The translations under genes were made by a program, and so were the position numbers. A stretch of 64,000 nt of DNA. Source: Inia geoffrensis (lineage: Eukaryota; Chordata; Mammalia; Artiodactyla; Iniidae). Below the pieces are notes generated by a model. That model saw nothing but the letters and a program-made list of their open reading frames with translations. It searched no databases and was not told where the DNA came from. This document shows, piece by piece, positions 46,785-59,520 of the stretch. Where the stretch lies: NCBI GenBank assembly GCA_036417435.1, contig CM070909.1, forward strand, positions 12,432,597-12,496,596. Direction: 5' to 3'. How positions within the stretch are numbered: the stretch's first letter is position 1; each line of letters begins with the position of its first letter.

Positions 46785-47300
46785 AGATGTGGCTTGTAGA
46801 ATAATGGCTCCCCAAATATGTCTACATCCTAATCCCTGGAATCTGTGAATATGTTACCTTAAGTGACAAAAGGGTCTTAATGTTTAATGATTAATGTTAG
46901 GGACCTTGAGATGGGGAGAAGATCTCGGATTATCCAGGTCGGCTCAATCTAATCAAATGAATCCTTAAGGGCTTCCCTGGTGGTGCAGTGGTTGAGAGTC
47001 CGCCTGCTGATGCAGGGGACACGGGTTCGTGCCCCGGTCCGGGAGGATCCCACGTGCCGCGGAGCGGCTGGGCCCGTAAGCCATGGCCGCTGAGCCTGTG
47101 CGTCCGGAGCCTGTGCTCCGCAACGGGAGAGGCCACAACGGTGAGAGGCCCGCGTACCGCAAAAAAAAAAAAAAAAAAAAGAATCCTTAAAAACAAAAAC
47201 AGAGAACCTTTCCAGGTGTGGTCAGAGGGCAGCACGACTATGGAAGAGTGGTCCCTCCCTCTTTCCCATCCTTGCTCTGTTTTTCTCCACAGTACTTATC
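46785..47300 (+). mobile_element. LTR-like relic, copy 1, split by a SINE
   Basis: Starts 'GTAGAATAATGGCTCCCCAA', then 'CATCCTAATCCCTGGAATCT', 'GGGACCTTGAGATGGGGAGA'. Two related copies lie at 47310 and 53020. It resembles a common mammalian MaLR-type LTR, family not secure. Confidence 0.55.
46969..47180 (+). mobile_element. CHR-2 type SINE
   Basis: Near-consensus copy with a 20-nt A tail. Perfect 10-bp duplication GAATCCTTAA at 46959-46968 and 47181-47190. Confidence 0.96.
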
Positions 47301-47309
47301 ACCACGTTG

Positions 47310-47965
47310 TAGGTAGAATAATGGCTCCCCAAAGATGCGCACATCCTAATCCCCAGATTCTGTGTTGATGTTTTATCACATGGCAAAGGGGAGTTCAGGT
47401 TACAGATGGAATTAAGTTTGCTAATTTGCTGACCTTCGAGTAGGAAGATTGTTTTGTGTAATCCAAGTGGACCCAATGTAATCACATGGATCCTGAAAAG
47501 TGGAAGAGGTCAGAGTGAAGTGATGAGAGGACTCGATTTGCCCTCGTTGGCTGTGAAAATGATGGAAGGGGCCACGAGCCAAGGAATGTGGCAGCCTCTA
47601 GAAGCTGGAAAAGGATTCTCCCCTGTCAACACCTGGATGTCAGCCCAGTGAGACACGTGTCAGACTGCTAGCCCACAGCACTGCAAGAGACTGTTTGTGT
47701 TGTTTCAAGCCACCAAGTTTATGGTAATTTTTTTTTAAAGATTTCCTTTTTTTTTTTTTTTAACATGGACCATTTTTAAAGTCTTTATTGAATTTGTTAC
47801 AATCTTGTTTCTGTTTTATGTTTTGGCCTTTTAGCCATGAGGCATGTGGGATCTTAGCTCCCCAACCAGGGATCGAACCCGCACCCCCTGCACTGGAAGG
47901 TGATGTCCTAGCCATTGGACCACCAGGGAAGTCCCTGTGATAATTTGTTGACAGCATCAATAGAA
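47310..47965 (+). mobile_element. LTR-like relic, copy 2, split by a SINE
   Basis: Runs from 'GTAGAATAATGGCTCCCCAA' through 'GCCACGAGCCAAGGAATGTG' and 'TCTAGAAGCTGGAAAAGG' to 'TTGTGTTGTTTCAAGCCACC', then after the SINE to 'GATAATTTGTTGACAGC'. It lies directly behind copy 1. Confidence 0.6.
47731..47936 (-). mobile_element. CHR-family SINE, extended short form
   Basis: Reverse head CCACCAGGGAAGTCCC and body GGATCGAACCCGCACCCCC, then about 60 bp of extra tail ('AAAGTCTTTATTGAATTTGT') before a T run. A weak duplication TGRTAATTT flanks it. Confidence 0.85.
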
Positions 47966-49530
47966 AATGTGTTATTCTTAAGCATGAGGGGAAAATATTA
48001 AGAGTAGGGAACGACTTGGTTTCCTGGTCCCTCAACCCTCGACTCTAGGCAGGAGATCTATTTGTCCACTTTCAGAATCAGTCTCATTGCCACGGAAATC
48101 AGTTCTGATCCTGGCAGCAAACTTACGGGATGTTTATTGAGTGTAAGATTTACTGAGTATTAAACTGAACTGTGCCTGTTCCCAGTATGACTGAAAATCC
48201 TCTCCCAGCTCCTGGCCTCCCCTTCACAGGTGATGTGGCCTCATTTGAACTCAGTTTTAGGTCATGTCTGCCCCTGCCTCAAGGTTCACATTCCTGATCT
48301 GGAACTTTCCCTCCACCAGACGTCACTAAAAACGTGTACCTACCTAGACCCATGCTTGCTTCACCCTGACATAACGTTTTCTTCCCTCCACTTCTTGCCA
48401 GCTTGGAATTTTGCTTTACGCCTGTGTGACACGGGGAACACATATTAAAAGCATGTCCTGGCAATACCTCCCTTCTTGTCTACAAGGAAGAATGAATGCT
48501 TTGTGCATTCGGCTCCCTAGAGGGCCTTTGTTGAAATAAGCAGGGTGATTGGCAGTGAGGAAAATTAAAATGTGGAGAGGAGACAGAATGATTCTACCCA
48601 CGACAGAATGGGGAAGAAAATTCTATTAGAACCTTGAAGAGAAGAGGAAGTAGAGTTGGGTGAGCTCTAAGCTGTGGAACTTTTGAGGAAAGAAACTCAA
48701 AGATATTTCAAAGGAAGGTTTCCTATGTAACATGTAAAGCAATCTTCTCTTTGCTTCCCTAAGAAATACTCAGTAAGCGCCGGATTTGTGGCAGACGGGA
48801 TGCATGAAGCCCTGAGTTTGGCTTTTGGGCAAAGGCAAGATGCCCCTAAATAGCCCGAGTGGTTTCAGGTGGTGAGAGTGAGGCAAAAGGGAAGAGAGGA
48901 TGCAAAGTAGTCTTTGCATAGCAGGTCTTTCATTAGGTGTATTTGCTCAGGGCTCGGGAATTCTTCAGAAAGGTTTCAGGAAGAAGCTACACCTCAGAGG
49001 ATTCCAAGAAAAACGGCAAGAAGAGGGCATCTATCTGCCTGCCTCCTCCTGCTTCCCTTTCCCTTGGCCACAGTTCACCCTGCGCGGAGCTAAGTCCTCT
49101 GGGCTCCCAGGTGGCATCATCTGGCCACTCTGTGACCATTTGGGAAATTAATTTCACACCTTGTGGTGTGACAATTTCATTCAAGTCTGGAAGTGAGGAG
49201 TGAGTCGCATGGTGGGGATGAAAAGAGAGAACAGAAGGGGTAATGGAAGGAAGCTGAGGAGGCTAAAAAACATTTGTCTCTGTAATTGGGAAAAACTTGT
49301 ATTTAAATCTTGCTGCAAACTGTAAATGTTTTTACGTACATGGCTAATAAATGTATGAACTAAAGTGTTTTCATAAAGACATATGGAAAACTATTTGAAA
49401 GAGTGGGAAATCATTTCCTAATGCTAATGGATAACGCCAGAGAAATCTAAGCTTCAGACTTTTGGATCATAACCTTGGCACCTCAGTCCCACCAGGTAGC
49501 GGCTTCTACCAGCATCTTCTTTTTTTTTTT
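47966..49530. other. Non-coding stretch
   Basis: No gene, RNA or repeat was recognised. Confidence 0.35.
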
Positions 49531-49542
49531 AATCAAGTTATT

Positions 49543-49958
49543 CTGTTGTATACAGAGTGAAGTACGTCAGAAAGAGAAAAACAAATATCGTATATGAACG
49601 CATATATGTGGAACCTAGAAAAACAGTATAGGTGAACCTATTTGCAAAGCAGAAATAGAGACACAGACGTAGAGAACAAATGTATGGACACCAAGGAGGG
49701 AAGGGGGGACGGGATGAACTGGGAGGTTGGGAGTGACATAGATACACTATGTCACTGATACTCTGTATAAAATAGATAACTAGTGAGAACCTACCGTACA
49801 GCACAGGGAACTTTCCTCAATGCTCTGTGGTGACCTAAATGGGAAGGATATCCAAAAATGAGGGGATACATGTATACGTATAGCGGATTCACTTTGCTGT
49901 ACAGCTGAACCTAACACAACATTGTAAAGCAACTATACTCCAATAAAAATTTTTAAAA
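49543..49958 (+). mobile_element. LINE-1 3' UTR fragment
   Basis: 'CAGAGTGAAGTACGTCAGAA' to 'AACTATACTCCAATAAAAAT', a whale/ruminant-type L1 end. Perfect duplication AATCAAGTTATT at 49531-49542 and 49959-49970, a 5'-truncated insertion. Confidence 0.9.
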
Positions 49959-50621
49959 AATCAAGTTATTTAATTACCCAAGTCATACATACATATATTT
50001 TACTAGTAAAAGAAATTCAAACACTGCCTTTCAGGGGAAGGGAGTTGCATTAGTGTGACACCTGGCTTTTTTTGGCCCTTTCTTAACTCTGCCCTGAACT
50101 GAAGTGGGGCATGATTTAATTGGCAAATTTGGGGGAAGTAAAGTGGGCTTGCGTAACTCATTCCTGCCCACTTTCCTCTTTGGCACCCAGCTAGCATGAG
50201 GTCTGCTCTAGGAGCAGCTGACGCTCCCACCCTCAGTGAGCCAAGTCTACTCTGGATCAGAGTTGCTGGATCTTATTCTGGGGTCTCATGTCAGGAAGCT
50301 CTTCTCTCATAGTAAACCGAATCCTGCAACCCAGCTTTATTAGGAATTAAGTAATCATTTGGTTTTCTTTTTCCCTTCCGTTATCTTATTTCTTAATTTG
50401 TTTTGAACTCAGAAAAGGAGGAAGGGTGCTTTTGATTGGATACCCCTTCAGTGTTCCCGCTTTTGATGCATTGGCCAGAAAATTGGTATATGAGAAATAA
50501 GGAGAACAGTTAGGGAGAAGCAAACGAGTACATGTAGAGTGATCGAGGCTTCTAGAGTGGCAAAGGATTGGCATTGGCCCTGGGGTCTTGTTCCTGAGTG
50601 TGTGTGCAGGACATTTTGATC

Positions 50622-50894
50622 CATTTTTTTTTTAATTGAAGTATAGTTGATTTACAGTGTTGTGTTAATTACTGCTGTACAGTGAAGTGATTCAGTTATA
50701 CATACATATACCTTCTTTTGTGAAATATTCATTATGGTTTATTACAGGATGATGAATATAGTTCCCTGTGCTATACACTAGGATCTTGTTGTTTATCCAT
50801 GCTATATATAAAAGCTTACATCTACTAACCTCAGCCTCCCACTCCATCCCTTCCCCAGTCCTCTCCCTCTTGGCAACCACTAGTCTGTTCTCCA
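50622..50894 (-). mobile_element. LINE-1 3' UTR fragment
   Basis: Reverse orientation: T run, 'TTGAAGTATAGTTGATTTAC', 'GTTCCCTGTGCTATACACTA'. Perfect 14-bp duplication AGGACATTTTGATC at 50608-50621 and 50895-50908. Confidence 0.92.
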
Positions 50895-50908
50895 AGGACA
50901 TTTTGATC

Positions 50909-51657
50909 TTGGCAGTTTGTATAGGCTTATATTGGACCAGGTAGTTTTCTATGATGGTGCAGTTGGCTCTTAAGAGATGTGGCTGGGGAAAAAGACCTTG
51001 GAAAAGCCACTCAGATGTTGTAAGAGGGCCTTGGCATGAGCACAGGGACCAGGAGAAGAATGTAGCAGGGGCCAGCGGGCTGAAGAGGCCTTAATAAGCA
51101 GTTACAGCTGGGGCAAGGATTCAATTATAAGGAGAAAGAAACAGTCTCTTCATATACCGTCCTTTTAGATATTAAAGGAGCAAGAAAATATTTGCTGTTT
51201 TTAAATCATGGGGCAGCTGGGTTCTCTCTGGACCACAGAGCATTAGTGAGAGATTAATTTTCAATGTGCTAGTGCTAAGCCTAGGTAGGTAAGATAAACA
51301 AACAGCCCGACTTTAAATTCCGCTTTTATGTTGTTTTTGAACCATCTTCAAGGGCAAAAGAGGGCGGGGTAGATGGACTAAGTTTGAATTCATGTGGCTC
51401 AAGAATTACTCCCTCTATTTTTGTCCTCAAGGCTGCTAGAAACCAGTTATTTAGATATGAGGGAGAAATCGTCCCCAGGTGATGGTTTTCTTAAGCCTAA
51501 GGAATTCCACAGAAGGAGGCAGTGGAAAGAGCCATTGCAGCACAGGAAGAAGAACGTTTACTGGTAATTGTGGGAGTTCTGTTACACAGAATTCACCTTC
51601 ACGACAACACTGCAGTGCCGGCACCTCAAGTTCAAAAAGGATATGAAAATGAAAAGG
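50909..51657. other. Non-coding stretch
   Basis: No gene or repeat was recognised. Confidence 0.35.
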
Positions 51658-51868
51658 TTTTTTTTTTTTTTTTTTTTCGGTACGCGGGCCCCTCACTGCT
51701 GTGCCCTCTCCCGTTGTGGAGCACAGGCTCCGGACACGCAGGCTCAGCGGCCATGGCTCACGGGTCCAGCCGCTCCGCAGCATGTGGGATCTTCCTGGAC
51801 CGGGGCACAAACCCGTGTCCCCTGCATCGCCAGGCGGACTCCCAACCACTGCGCCACCAGGGAAGCCC
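51658..51868 (-). mobile_element. CHR-2 type SINE
   Basis: Reverse orientation with a T tail at 51658-51677 and the head CCACCAGGGAAGCCC at the right. No clear duplication was seen. Confidence 0.93.
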
Positions 51869-51874
51869 TACCAC

Positions 51875-52600
51875 ATGTAGTTACAAAATTTTTTCTTGGG
51901 ATGAGAACTTTTAAGATCTGTTCTCTTAGCAACTTTCAAATATGCAATACCGTATTATTAACTATAGTCACCATATTGTACATACATCCCTGAGATTTAT
52001 TTATTTTATAAGTGGAATTTTGTACCTTTGACCACCTTCACCCATTTCCCCACACCACCACCCCTGCCTTTGGCAACTACCAATCTGTTCTCTGTGTCTA
52101 CGAATTCATTTTTTAAAAATTCCACATGTAAGTGAGATCATATGCTATTTGACTTATTTCACTTAGTATAGCATATAATCTATCTATCTCATATTTTCTT
52201 TATTCATTCATCCATTGATAGGCATTTAGGTTGCTTCCATGTCTTGGCTATTGGAAATAATGTTGCAGTGAACATGAAGTGCATATATTTTTTCAGGTTA
52301 GTGTTTTGTTTCCTTCAGATAAATACCCAGGAATGAAATTACTGTATCATAGGGTAGTTCTATTTTTAATTTTGGGGGGAACCTCCATACTGTTTCCCAT
52401 AGTGGTTGCATCAGTTTACATTCCCACCAACAGTGCACAAGGGTTCCCTTTCTTCTGCATCCTCACCAATGCTTGTTATTTCTTGTCTTCTTGATAATAG
52501 ATATTCTAACAGGTGTGAAGTGGTATTTCATTGTGGTTTTGATTTGCATTTCGCTGATGATTATTTCCAGGTTTCTTTGTGCATATTATTATTAGACTAG
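51875..52600 (-). mobile_element. LINE-1 fragment, ORF2 3' part and 3' UTR
   Basis: Reverse-complement L1: 'CATCCATTGATAGGCATTTA', 'TTGGCTATTGGAAATAATGT', 'CATTCCCACCAACAGTGCAC', 'GGTTTTGATTTGCATTTCGC'. Old and non-coding. Confidence 0.85.
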
Positions 52601-53019
52601 TGTAATTTTGTCATTTAATCTCATTGCTGATCCTCTGATATGCTACATGGACTATATGGATAGGAATAATAAAAAAGTAATAGAAAAATGAATGAAATTT
52701 TAGCCTTGGATACAGAATGGCATTGAACTATTTAATTAATGCATACTAGGGAACTCTTTTGGAACTTTTCATGAGCAAAATCTCTCTCTCCTACTAGTGT
52801 CCCTGGGAGGGTACAAAGTTGGTTGACACAAGAGGGAAAGGTAACCTCAAGAAAATGGGGCAGGACTGTTCTGATAGGCTGCCGAGATTCTCTCTTGAAG
52901 ATGTGAGACACACTTCTGGTTGACATAGGCTTAATGGCTAAACCAATGGTTTAAGGGAACAAGAATCAAGGGAATATCAGTGGGGAATCATTCTTAACCA
53001 GCTATTGATACTACCTCTG

Positions 53020-53615
53020 TCCTAGGCTGAATAATGTTTCCCCAAACATGTCCACATCCTAATCCCCAGAACGTGTGAATATGTTACCTTGTACAGCAAA
53101 AAGGCCTTTGCAGACATGCTTAAGTTAAGGATCCTGAGGTTGTTCCAATGTAATGGATCAGACTTGGTTGGTATTATTATTTTCTAATTGGGAGGCCCAG
53201 TAGGAACTGCCCCCATTCTAGCGAGATGTAGCTTAATTTGCTAAAAGATCCTGGATAACCTGGTTGTCCCAATGTAACCACAAGGGTCCTTATAAGAGGA
53301 ACACAGGAGGAGTAAGAGTCGGAGAAGAGGGTGATGTGAGGACAGAAACAGAGATGGGAGTGATGAGCTTTGGAGATGGAGGAAGGAGCCATGAGTCAAG
53401 AAATACAGGTGGGCATAGAACCTAAAAAAGGCAAGAAAGCAGGTTTTCCCCTTAGGGTCTCCAGAAGGAACCAGCCCTACCAACACCTTGACTTTAGCTC
53501 AGTGAAATGGATTTTGGACTTCTGACTTCCAGAACTATAAGAGAATAAATTTGTGTTGTTTCAAGCAAACTGTGTTTGCGGTAATTTGTTACAGTGGCAA
53601 TAGTACATGAATACA
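53020..53615 (+). mobile_element. LTR-like relic, copy 3, most complete
   Basis: 'CTAGGCTGAATAATGTTTCC', 'CACATCCTAATCCCCAGAAC', 'CAAGGGTCCTTATAAGAGG', 'ACCTTGACTTTAGCTCAGTG', 'GGTAATTTGTTACAGTGGCA'. Same family as 46785 and 47310. Confidence 0.65.
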
Positions 53616-54194
53616 TCTTCCATAGGACAAAGTTTAGTACATCTCCTGTGTTTTTGGAGAGGGTGACTTAATCTGATTGGTGAATTCTGGAATAATAAAC
53701 AGAGCACAATTAGCTTCATTCTCCTTCTTCTTTGGGAGCCAGTCAGCCAGAGAAAGCACAGTTCTATTTCTTGCAGGACAGGATGCCATCCATATGATGA
53801 GACCTGCCCCAGTCGGTGCTGCTGCGCCAGGCTGGTTATGTTTATATAATTCTGTGGTTCAGTATTAGTAAGCTCATCTGGCTTTCATGCTAAGCTACGT
53901 TCCCCAGTAGCTGTATCAGAATAAGGTGATATTTTGGCCTCCACAGACCACTTCTTTGTCTTATTTCTCTCATTATACATAACTTAAGTGTGGTGAAAAA
54001 GTGAATTTGAAGATAATGGATTGAAAAAAATGATACAATCTTCTCTTCAGCTCCAAATTTCTGTAAGTAATGGAAAAGATAAATGAGGAAAATCACAGCT
54101 GCGTGGGAAATAAGAGAGGAAATTTCTAGGGAGCAGACACTGTGACATATCCCTGCATGACACAGAATCCGGTGGAGATAAACCAGAGCTAAAA
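53616..54194. other. Non-coding stretch
   Basis: No gene or repeat was recognised. Confidence 0.35.
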
Positions 54195-54206
54195 CTAAAA
54201 CAGTGG

Positions 54207-54506
54207 GACTTCCCTGGTGGTGCAGTGGTTAAGAATCTGCTTGCCAATGCAGGGGACACAGGTTCAAGCCTTGGTCCAGGAAGATCCCACATGCCGTGGA
54301 GCAGCTAAGCCCGTGCACCACAACTACTGGGCCTGTGCGCCACAACTACTGAAGCCTGCACCCCTAGAGCCCATGCTTTGCAACAAGAGAAGCTGCCGCA
54401 ATGAGAAGCCTGCACACCACAATGAAAAGTAGCCCCCACTCACCTCAACTAGAGAAACCTACGTGCAGTAACGAAGACGCAGTACAGCCAAAAAAAAAAA
54501 AAAAGC
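54207..54506 (+). mobile_element. Long CHR-family SINE (CHRL type)
   Basis: GACTTCCCTGGTGGTGCAGT head, 'CCACAACTACTGGGCCTGTG' modules and an A tail. The duplication CTARAACAGTGG flanks it (54195-54206 and 54507-54518). Confidence 0.94.
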
Positions 54507-54849
54507 CTAGAACAGTGGCTATTGCTGCAAAATGTAGTAGGGACACCAAGAATGTTCCTTGCCCTAAAGTGATGGATGCTAGCAGCAGGAAGAAGTTCAA
54601 AGATAACCAATAAATCAATCAATTCAGGTACCACAGCAGGAATATCTAGATAGTTTGATTGCTGCTCACCACAGCTTTTCTATCCCTTCAGTCAAACAAC
54701 AGTGATGGTGTTTTCTATCTTCAGTGAAGAAAAATGGGTAGGAGGGTGGCAGCAAGAAAGATAAGGCAGTGCCCCACCCCCAGTGTCTGGCAATACCTGG
54801 AGGCGTGGGGAACACCCATATCAGAACATTAGCCTTCAAGGTATACCCA

Positions 54850-57000
54850 GTGGTAAATTCTGTGCTTCTTTAGAAAAGGCTAAGAAAACAGATGCAATAT
54901 AGATCTAACAGGAAATGTCCACTAAAGAGATGAGTGAAAAATCAAGAATGGCCAAACTTTAAAGAATGCCACCATGGAAGAGAGATAAGAAACCCAACAG
55001 ATGATAAAACTATCTGACAAAATAGAGTTAATAGGGCAAGAAGATTAAGGCTTTGAAATAGTGTGATTTGTGTCATCAAATGGGAAAACTTAATACACAT
55101 ATAAATAAGAATAAACAAGGATTGTGGAAGTCAATTGTTGACATAATTTAATAGAAAGGCTAAATTAATTTGCTGAGGAACAAATTAATGAACTGGAAGA
55201 CAGAGCTATAAAATTCTCCCAGAACATAGACCAAATAGGAAAAAGATAAAATGTATGAAAGAAAAATCAAGAGATGTGGAAGATAGATCCAGAATTCTAA
55301 CTTTCATTTAATAAGAGTTCTAGAAAGAAAGAATATAGAGTAGGGAAGGGAATCGGAACATTTAAATAAGAGAATTCTGTCCTCAGATCGAAAGGTCCCT
55401 ACAAAATCCCTACAAATAGTGTGAGATTTGTGATAGAAAAGATAAAAAGATAAATCTTAAAATCTTCCAGAAAAAAAAGGAACAAAAAACAGAGAGACTG
55501 CCTACAAAGGAAGGAGCATCATATTGACATCAGACTTCTCATCAGAAGTGCTGAATTAAAAAATAAAAGTGCAATATTATCTTCACAGTTTTAAGAGGCA
55601 GTAACTTTTAATTTAGGATTCTATTAGGCCCAATCAAACAGAAGAAAGAGATGGAGAAACTTTTCCTACCAGACTTCCACCTTTAATATGAAGCTATGGT
55701 TATTAAAACAGTGTGATATTAGTGCATTAATGGACAATTGGACAATTAGGAACAGAGCAGACCCATCTATCTATGAAAACATGACTTATATAAAACTGAC
55801 ACTCTGGATCTATAGGGAAAAGATGAACTATTATATCCGAGATGCTGGGATAACCCATTATACAAAATTATATCCCTAGCTCGGACCATACACCCAAAAT
55901 GAATTTCAGATAAGAACCCAAGGTGAAAAGCAATTTTTAGAAGAAAAAAACTAGAGAATATTTTTATGGTCTTGCCTTTTAAGGTGAAAGAAAGCCAAAA
56001 ACCCAAATCACAAAGGAAGAGGTTGATAATTTCAACTACATTAAAATGAAAAAAAAAGTTGTTTATTAAAAGACATCATAAAAATTGATTGTTACAAAAA
56101 CTAACAATCTGAAAGAAGATATTTGTGACATATATAATGTTACACAAGGATTAGTATCCAGATTACATAAAGAGCTCCTACAAATCAATAAAATACAAGT
56201 AACCCATTGGGAAAAATGAGACAAAAATTTAAAAATTCACAGAAAAGAAAAGCCAAGTGACAAATCATAGGATGATGAACCTTACTAGGAATTATAAAAA
56301 TGAAAATAAAAACCAAGTTCGATTTTTAGCCAGTTTGGCAAAAATAAATATAAATGTGAAGATACCGATTGCTGGTGAGAGTATGGAGCCATAGGACCTA
56401 TTATGCACCCCTGGAAGGAATATAAATTGGTATGTCCACTTTGGAGAACAGTTTGGTAATGTCTAGAAGAGTTATTAATGCACATAATCTAGGGCCTAGG
56501 ATCCCACTCTGAGGCATGTACTCTAGAGAAACTCTTGCCATAGTAAGTCAGTAAGACTTGGACAAGAATGTTCAGAGCAGCATAGTAAAAGTAAAAAAAA
56601 AAATAGAAACATATATTAGAAATATACATCAATAGGAAAATGAGTAGTTCAATTGGATTCATTAATAAAGATTACTACAAAAGAACCTGATTAGATTATG
56701 ATTAAACTTGAGCTACACATTCAGTATAGGGATGGCTTTTGCAAATATATTGAATGAAAAAAGCAAATTGCTAAAAAAGATATTCAGTAAGATACTGTTT
56801 ATATAAAATTTAAAACAGGCAATTGAATACTATATACTGATTCACATTAAATACGTAGTACTTAAAGCATAATAAAATGAATGGAATGATAAGCACCAAA
56901 TGCAGGATAGTGTTTACCACTAGCGGTAAAAGAGGTGGATGTGATCACCAAGAAAACAGATCAAAAGAAGTAACTATAGAGGATTTGAGTCAGACCATTG
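54850..57000 (+). mobile_element. Old LINE-1 or HAL1-like fragment
   Basis: 'GAGACTGCCTACAAAGGAAG' and 'CAGACTTCTCATCAGAAGTG' resemble old L1M/HAL1. Further on come ORF2 3' blocks 'AGAAGATATTTGTGACATAT' and 'AAAGAGCTCCTACAAATCAA', then 3' UTR. It is heavily decayed, with limits approximate. Confidence 0.65.
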
Positions 57001-57196
57001 AAATCTTAAACATATATGCAAACATATACATATATATGCACGTATCAGCAAGAAGAGAAACAGCATTCTTTTCAAATACACATAAAACATTCACAAAAAC
57101 TGACCACGTTTTTCAAGTTGTATACCATGGGTGACTGAATGGGATCCAGCATGGGCCAGAGGCTTTTGGGGACTGTGGCCTGACTCCCACTGGCAT

Positions 57197-57321
57197 TTTT
57201 TTTTTTTTTTTTTTGGCCACACCATGGGACATGCGAGATCTTAGTTCCCTGACCAGGGATTGAACCCCTGCCCCCTGCAGTGGAAGCGTGGATTCTTAAC
57301 CACTGAACTGTCAGGGAAGTC
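57197..57321 (-). mobile_element. Short CHR-family SINE
   Basis: Reverse orientation with a T tail. The duplication CCCACTRGCAT flanks it (57186-57196 and about 57322-57332). Confidence 0.92.
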
Positions 57322-57746
57322 CCCCACTAGCATCCTTATCTGGGACTCTCAATTCCTTTTGGTTTACCCCAATTAGATGCACAAATATGGTTTTCCACAT
57401 GTGTCACAATACCAAAAAATTTGGGAAGCAGGTACTTGACCATAAAGAAAATCTTGACAGATTTCAGGCCACATGCAATGATTACAATGTAATAAAATCA
57501 GAAACTGAGGATAAAAAGACGCATCCCCAAAGCTATATACACACTTAACAATTAAAAATAAAAAGAGACATCTAAATAAATCTTGGATTAAAGAGAAAGT
57601 AATGATAGAAGTTACAAATTATTTAGAATTGAAAAAAAACCCGTGGAATGGGATGAAAGAAGAAAATCTCTGTAGGTTTAAACAGATTTTTAGAAAATGA
57701 GAAAGACTGAAAATAAATGCCTAGGCTTTTAACCCAAGAAGCTAGG

Positions 57747-57750
<4 letters not shown>

Positions 57751-57777
<27 letters not shown>

Positions 57778-57778
57778 A
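57751..57778 (+). repeat. (AAAAC)n simple repeat
   Basis: About five AAAAC units inside the L1 fragment. Confidence 0.9.
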
Positions 57779-58500
57779 ACAAAGGAAAAGAAAAAAAAAG
57801 ATAAAATGGGAAACTAATGAGGGCACATACTTATATTCTATATTTTTATTAGCTAAATCTGGCAACCCTAAATGAATAAAAACGAAGAACAGGTTTTTTG
57901 AGAAGAAAAAGCAATTAGGTAAATTTTGTGAAGTTTAATCAAGAGAAAGGAAAAGATAAAATTAACGCTGAGATTTAAAAAGAGACATAATACTGATATA
58001 GAGGAGATTTTAAAGAATGTTATATATAATGTATAACAATATATTTTAAAAAGCGAACAATTATTGAAGACTACCTAAATTTTAAAAACTGAATCCACAA
58101 GAAGTGGAAACCTGACCAGGCCAATAACCACAGAAGAAATGGAATGGTTGTCTAAGAAATACCCACCAAAAAGGCATATGGACCAAATGTTTTACAATGA
58201 GTTTTCCTAAGTAGTCAAGGAACAGATAATTCCCATCCTCTCCAAGTCTTTCCAGAGCACAGAATGAAATGGAAAGCTATGTGATTCATTTTGCAAGCCC
58301 GACTTAACTCTGATACCAGCAAGGACAAAAACAGCATAAGAAAAGAAACAGGCCCAATCACGTATGGAACACAGAAGAATCAATCACTCAAGAACTAGAT
58401 TTAATTTAGATGTATTCTGAATGAATAATGCATTGTGACTGATTAGAATTTATCTTAGAATGCAAGAAGAGTCTAAATGAGAATGTGACTAATTCACTAT

Positions 58501-59064
58501 GTTAACAGATTCATTCAACAGATGCTTATTGAGCTCCTATTACATGCAAGGCACAGTGCTGGGAGCTGGAAAAGCAGCAGTAAACCAGCAACCTTTTTTT
58601 TTTTTTTTTTTTTAATTTAAATCAACCTTGTTTACAAAAACACTACTGTAAGAATCACAATTCTATAACTTTTCCATGTGGGTAAAAATATAATCACTTA
58701 AGTAACAGCAATTTCCTAAATTAAAAATGAGCCACAGTTCAAAATTAATTTTGAAAAGAGATTAAAAAAAAAAAGTCTCTAGTTCAATAGGAGGTTTGAT
58801 TGAAAGCTGCATCAGCCCGGAAGAGCACCCACTCTGTCAGGATAAAGAGATAGTGCAATGATACAGTACATGGGGGAGTAAAAGGGGGCAAACATTTGGT
58901 GGATGGGTATGTCTCATCGCTGCTAAAAGATATGGTAGGCCAGGGAAAAGTCCTTTGGTGGGAAGGATTCTGGAGTGGTCCATACATGATGTCTGGAGAA
59001 GCAGGAGGAAGAAGTGGTCCCCTTGGACCTGCTGGCAACAAGGGACTACAAATTAGAGAACGAG
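58501..59064. other. Non-coding stretch
   Basis: 'TTATTGAGCTCCTATTACAT' and 'GGCACAGTGCTGGGAGCTGG' at about 58525-58570 resemble a MIR/L2 end. A T run follows at 58594-58613. No gene was recognised. Confidence 0.4.
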
Positions 59065-59520
59065 GCATGTGATGGTTAGTTTTATGGGTCAACCTGACTA
59101 GGCTCTGGTGCCCAGTTGTTTGGTCAAGTACCAGTCTAGATGTTGCTATGAAGGTATGTTTTAGATGTGGTTTACATTTAAATCAATAGACTTTGAGTAG
59201 AGCAGGTTACTCTCCATAATGTGGGTGGGCCTCATCCAATCAGTTGAAGGCCTAAAAAGCAAAGAATGAAGTTTTCCAAAGAAGAGGCAAATCTGCCTCA
59301 AGATTGCAGTGTCTACCCCTGTCTGAGTTTCCTGCTTGCACATTTCACACTCAAAATTGCAACATCAATTCTTCTCTGAATTTCTAGCCTGCCAGCCTCC
59401 TCTACAAATATCAGACTTGCCAGCACCTGGAATCCTGTGAGCCAATTCCTTAAAATTCCTTAACTCTTTCTCTCTCTATATATCCTACTGGTTCTGTTTC
59501 TCTGGAGACTCGAAACACAA
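59065..59520 (+). mobile_element. LTR- or MER-type relic
   Basis: 'GATGGTTAGTTTTATGGGTC', 'GTGGGTGGGCCTCATCCAAT', 'GTGAGCCAATTCCTTAAAAT' and 'TACTGGTTCTGTTTCTCTGG' are blocks of a widespread mammalian repeat. The family name is not secure. Confidence 0.6.

Larger units (their letters stand above)
57030..58500 (+). mobile_element. Old LINE-1 ORF2 mid-region fragment
   Basis: 'CATTCTTTTCAAATACACAT', 'TAAAGAGAAAGTAATGATAG' and 'CTTAACTCTGATACCAGCAA' belong to the ORF2 middle, which precedes the part found just upstream. It is therefore a separate insertion or a rearrangement. A short CHR SINE splits it at 57197. Confidence 0.65.
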
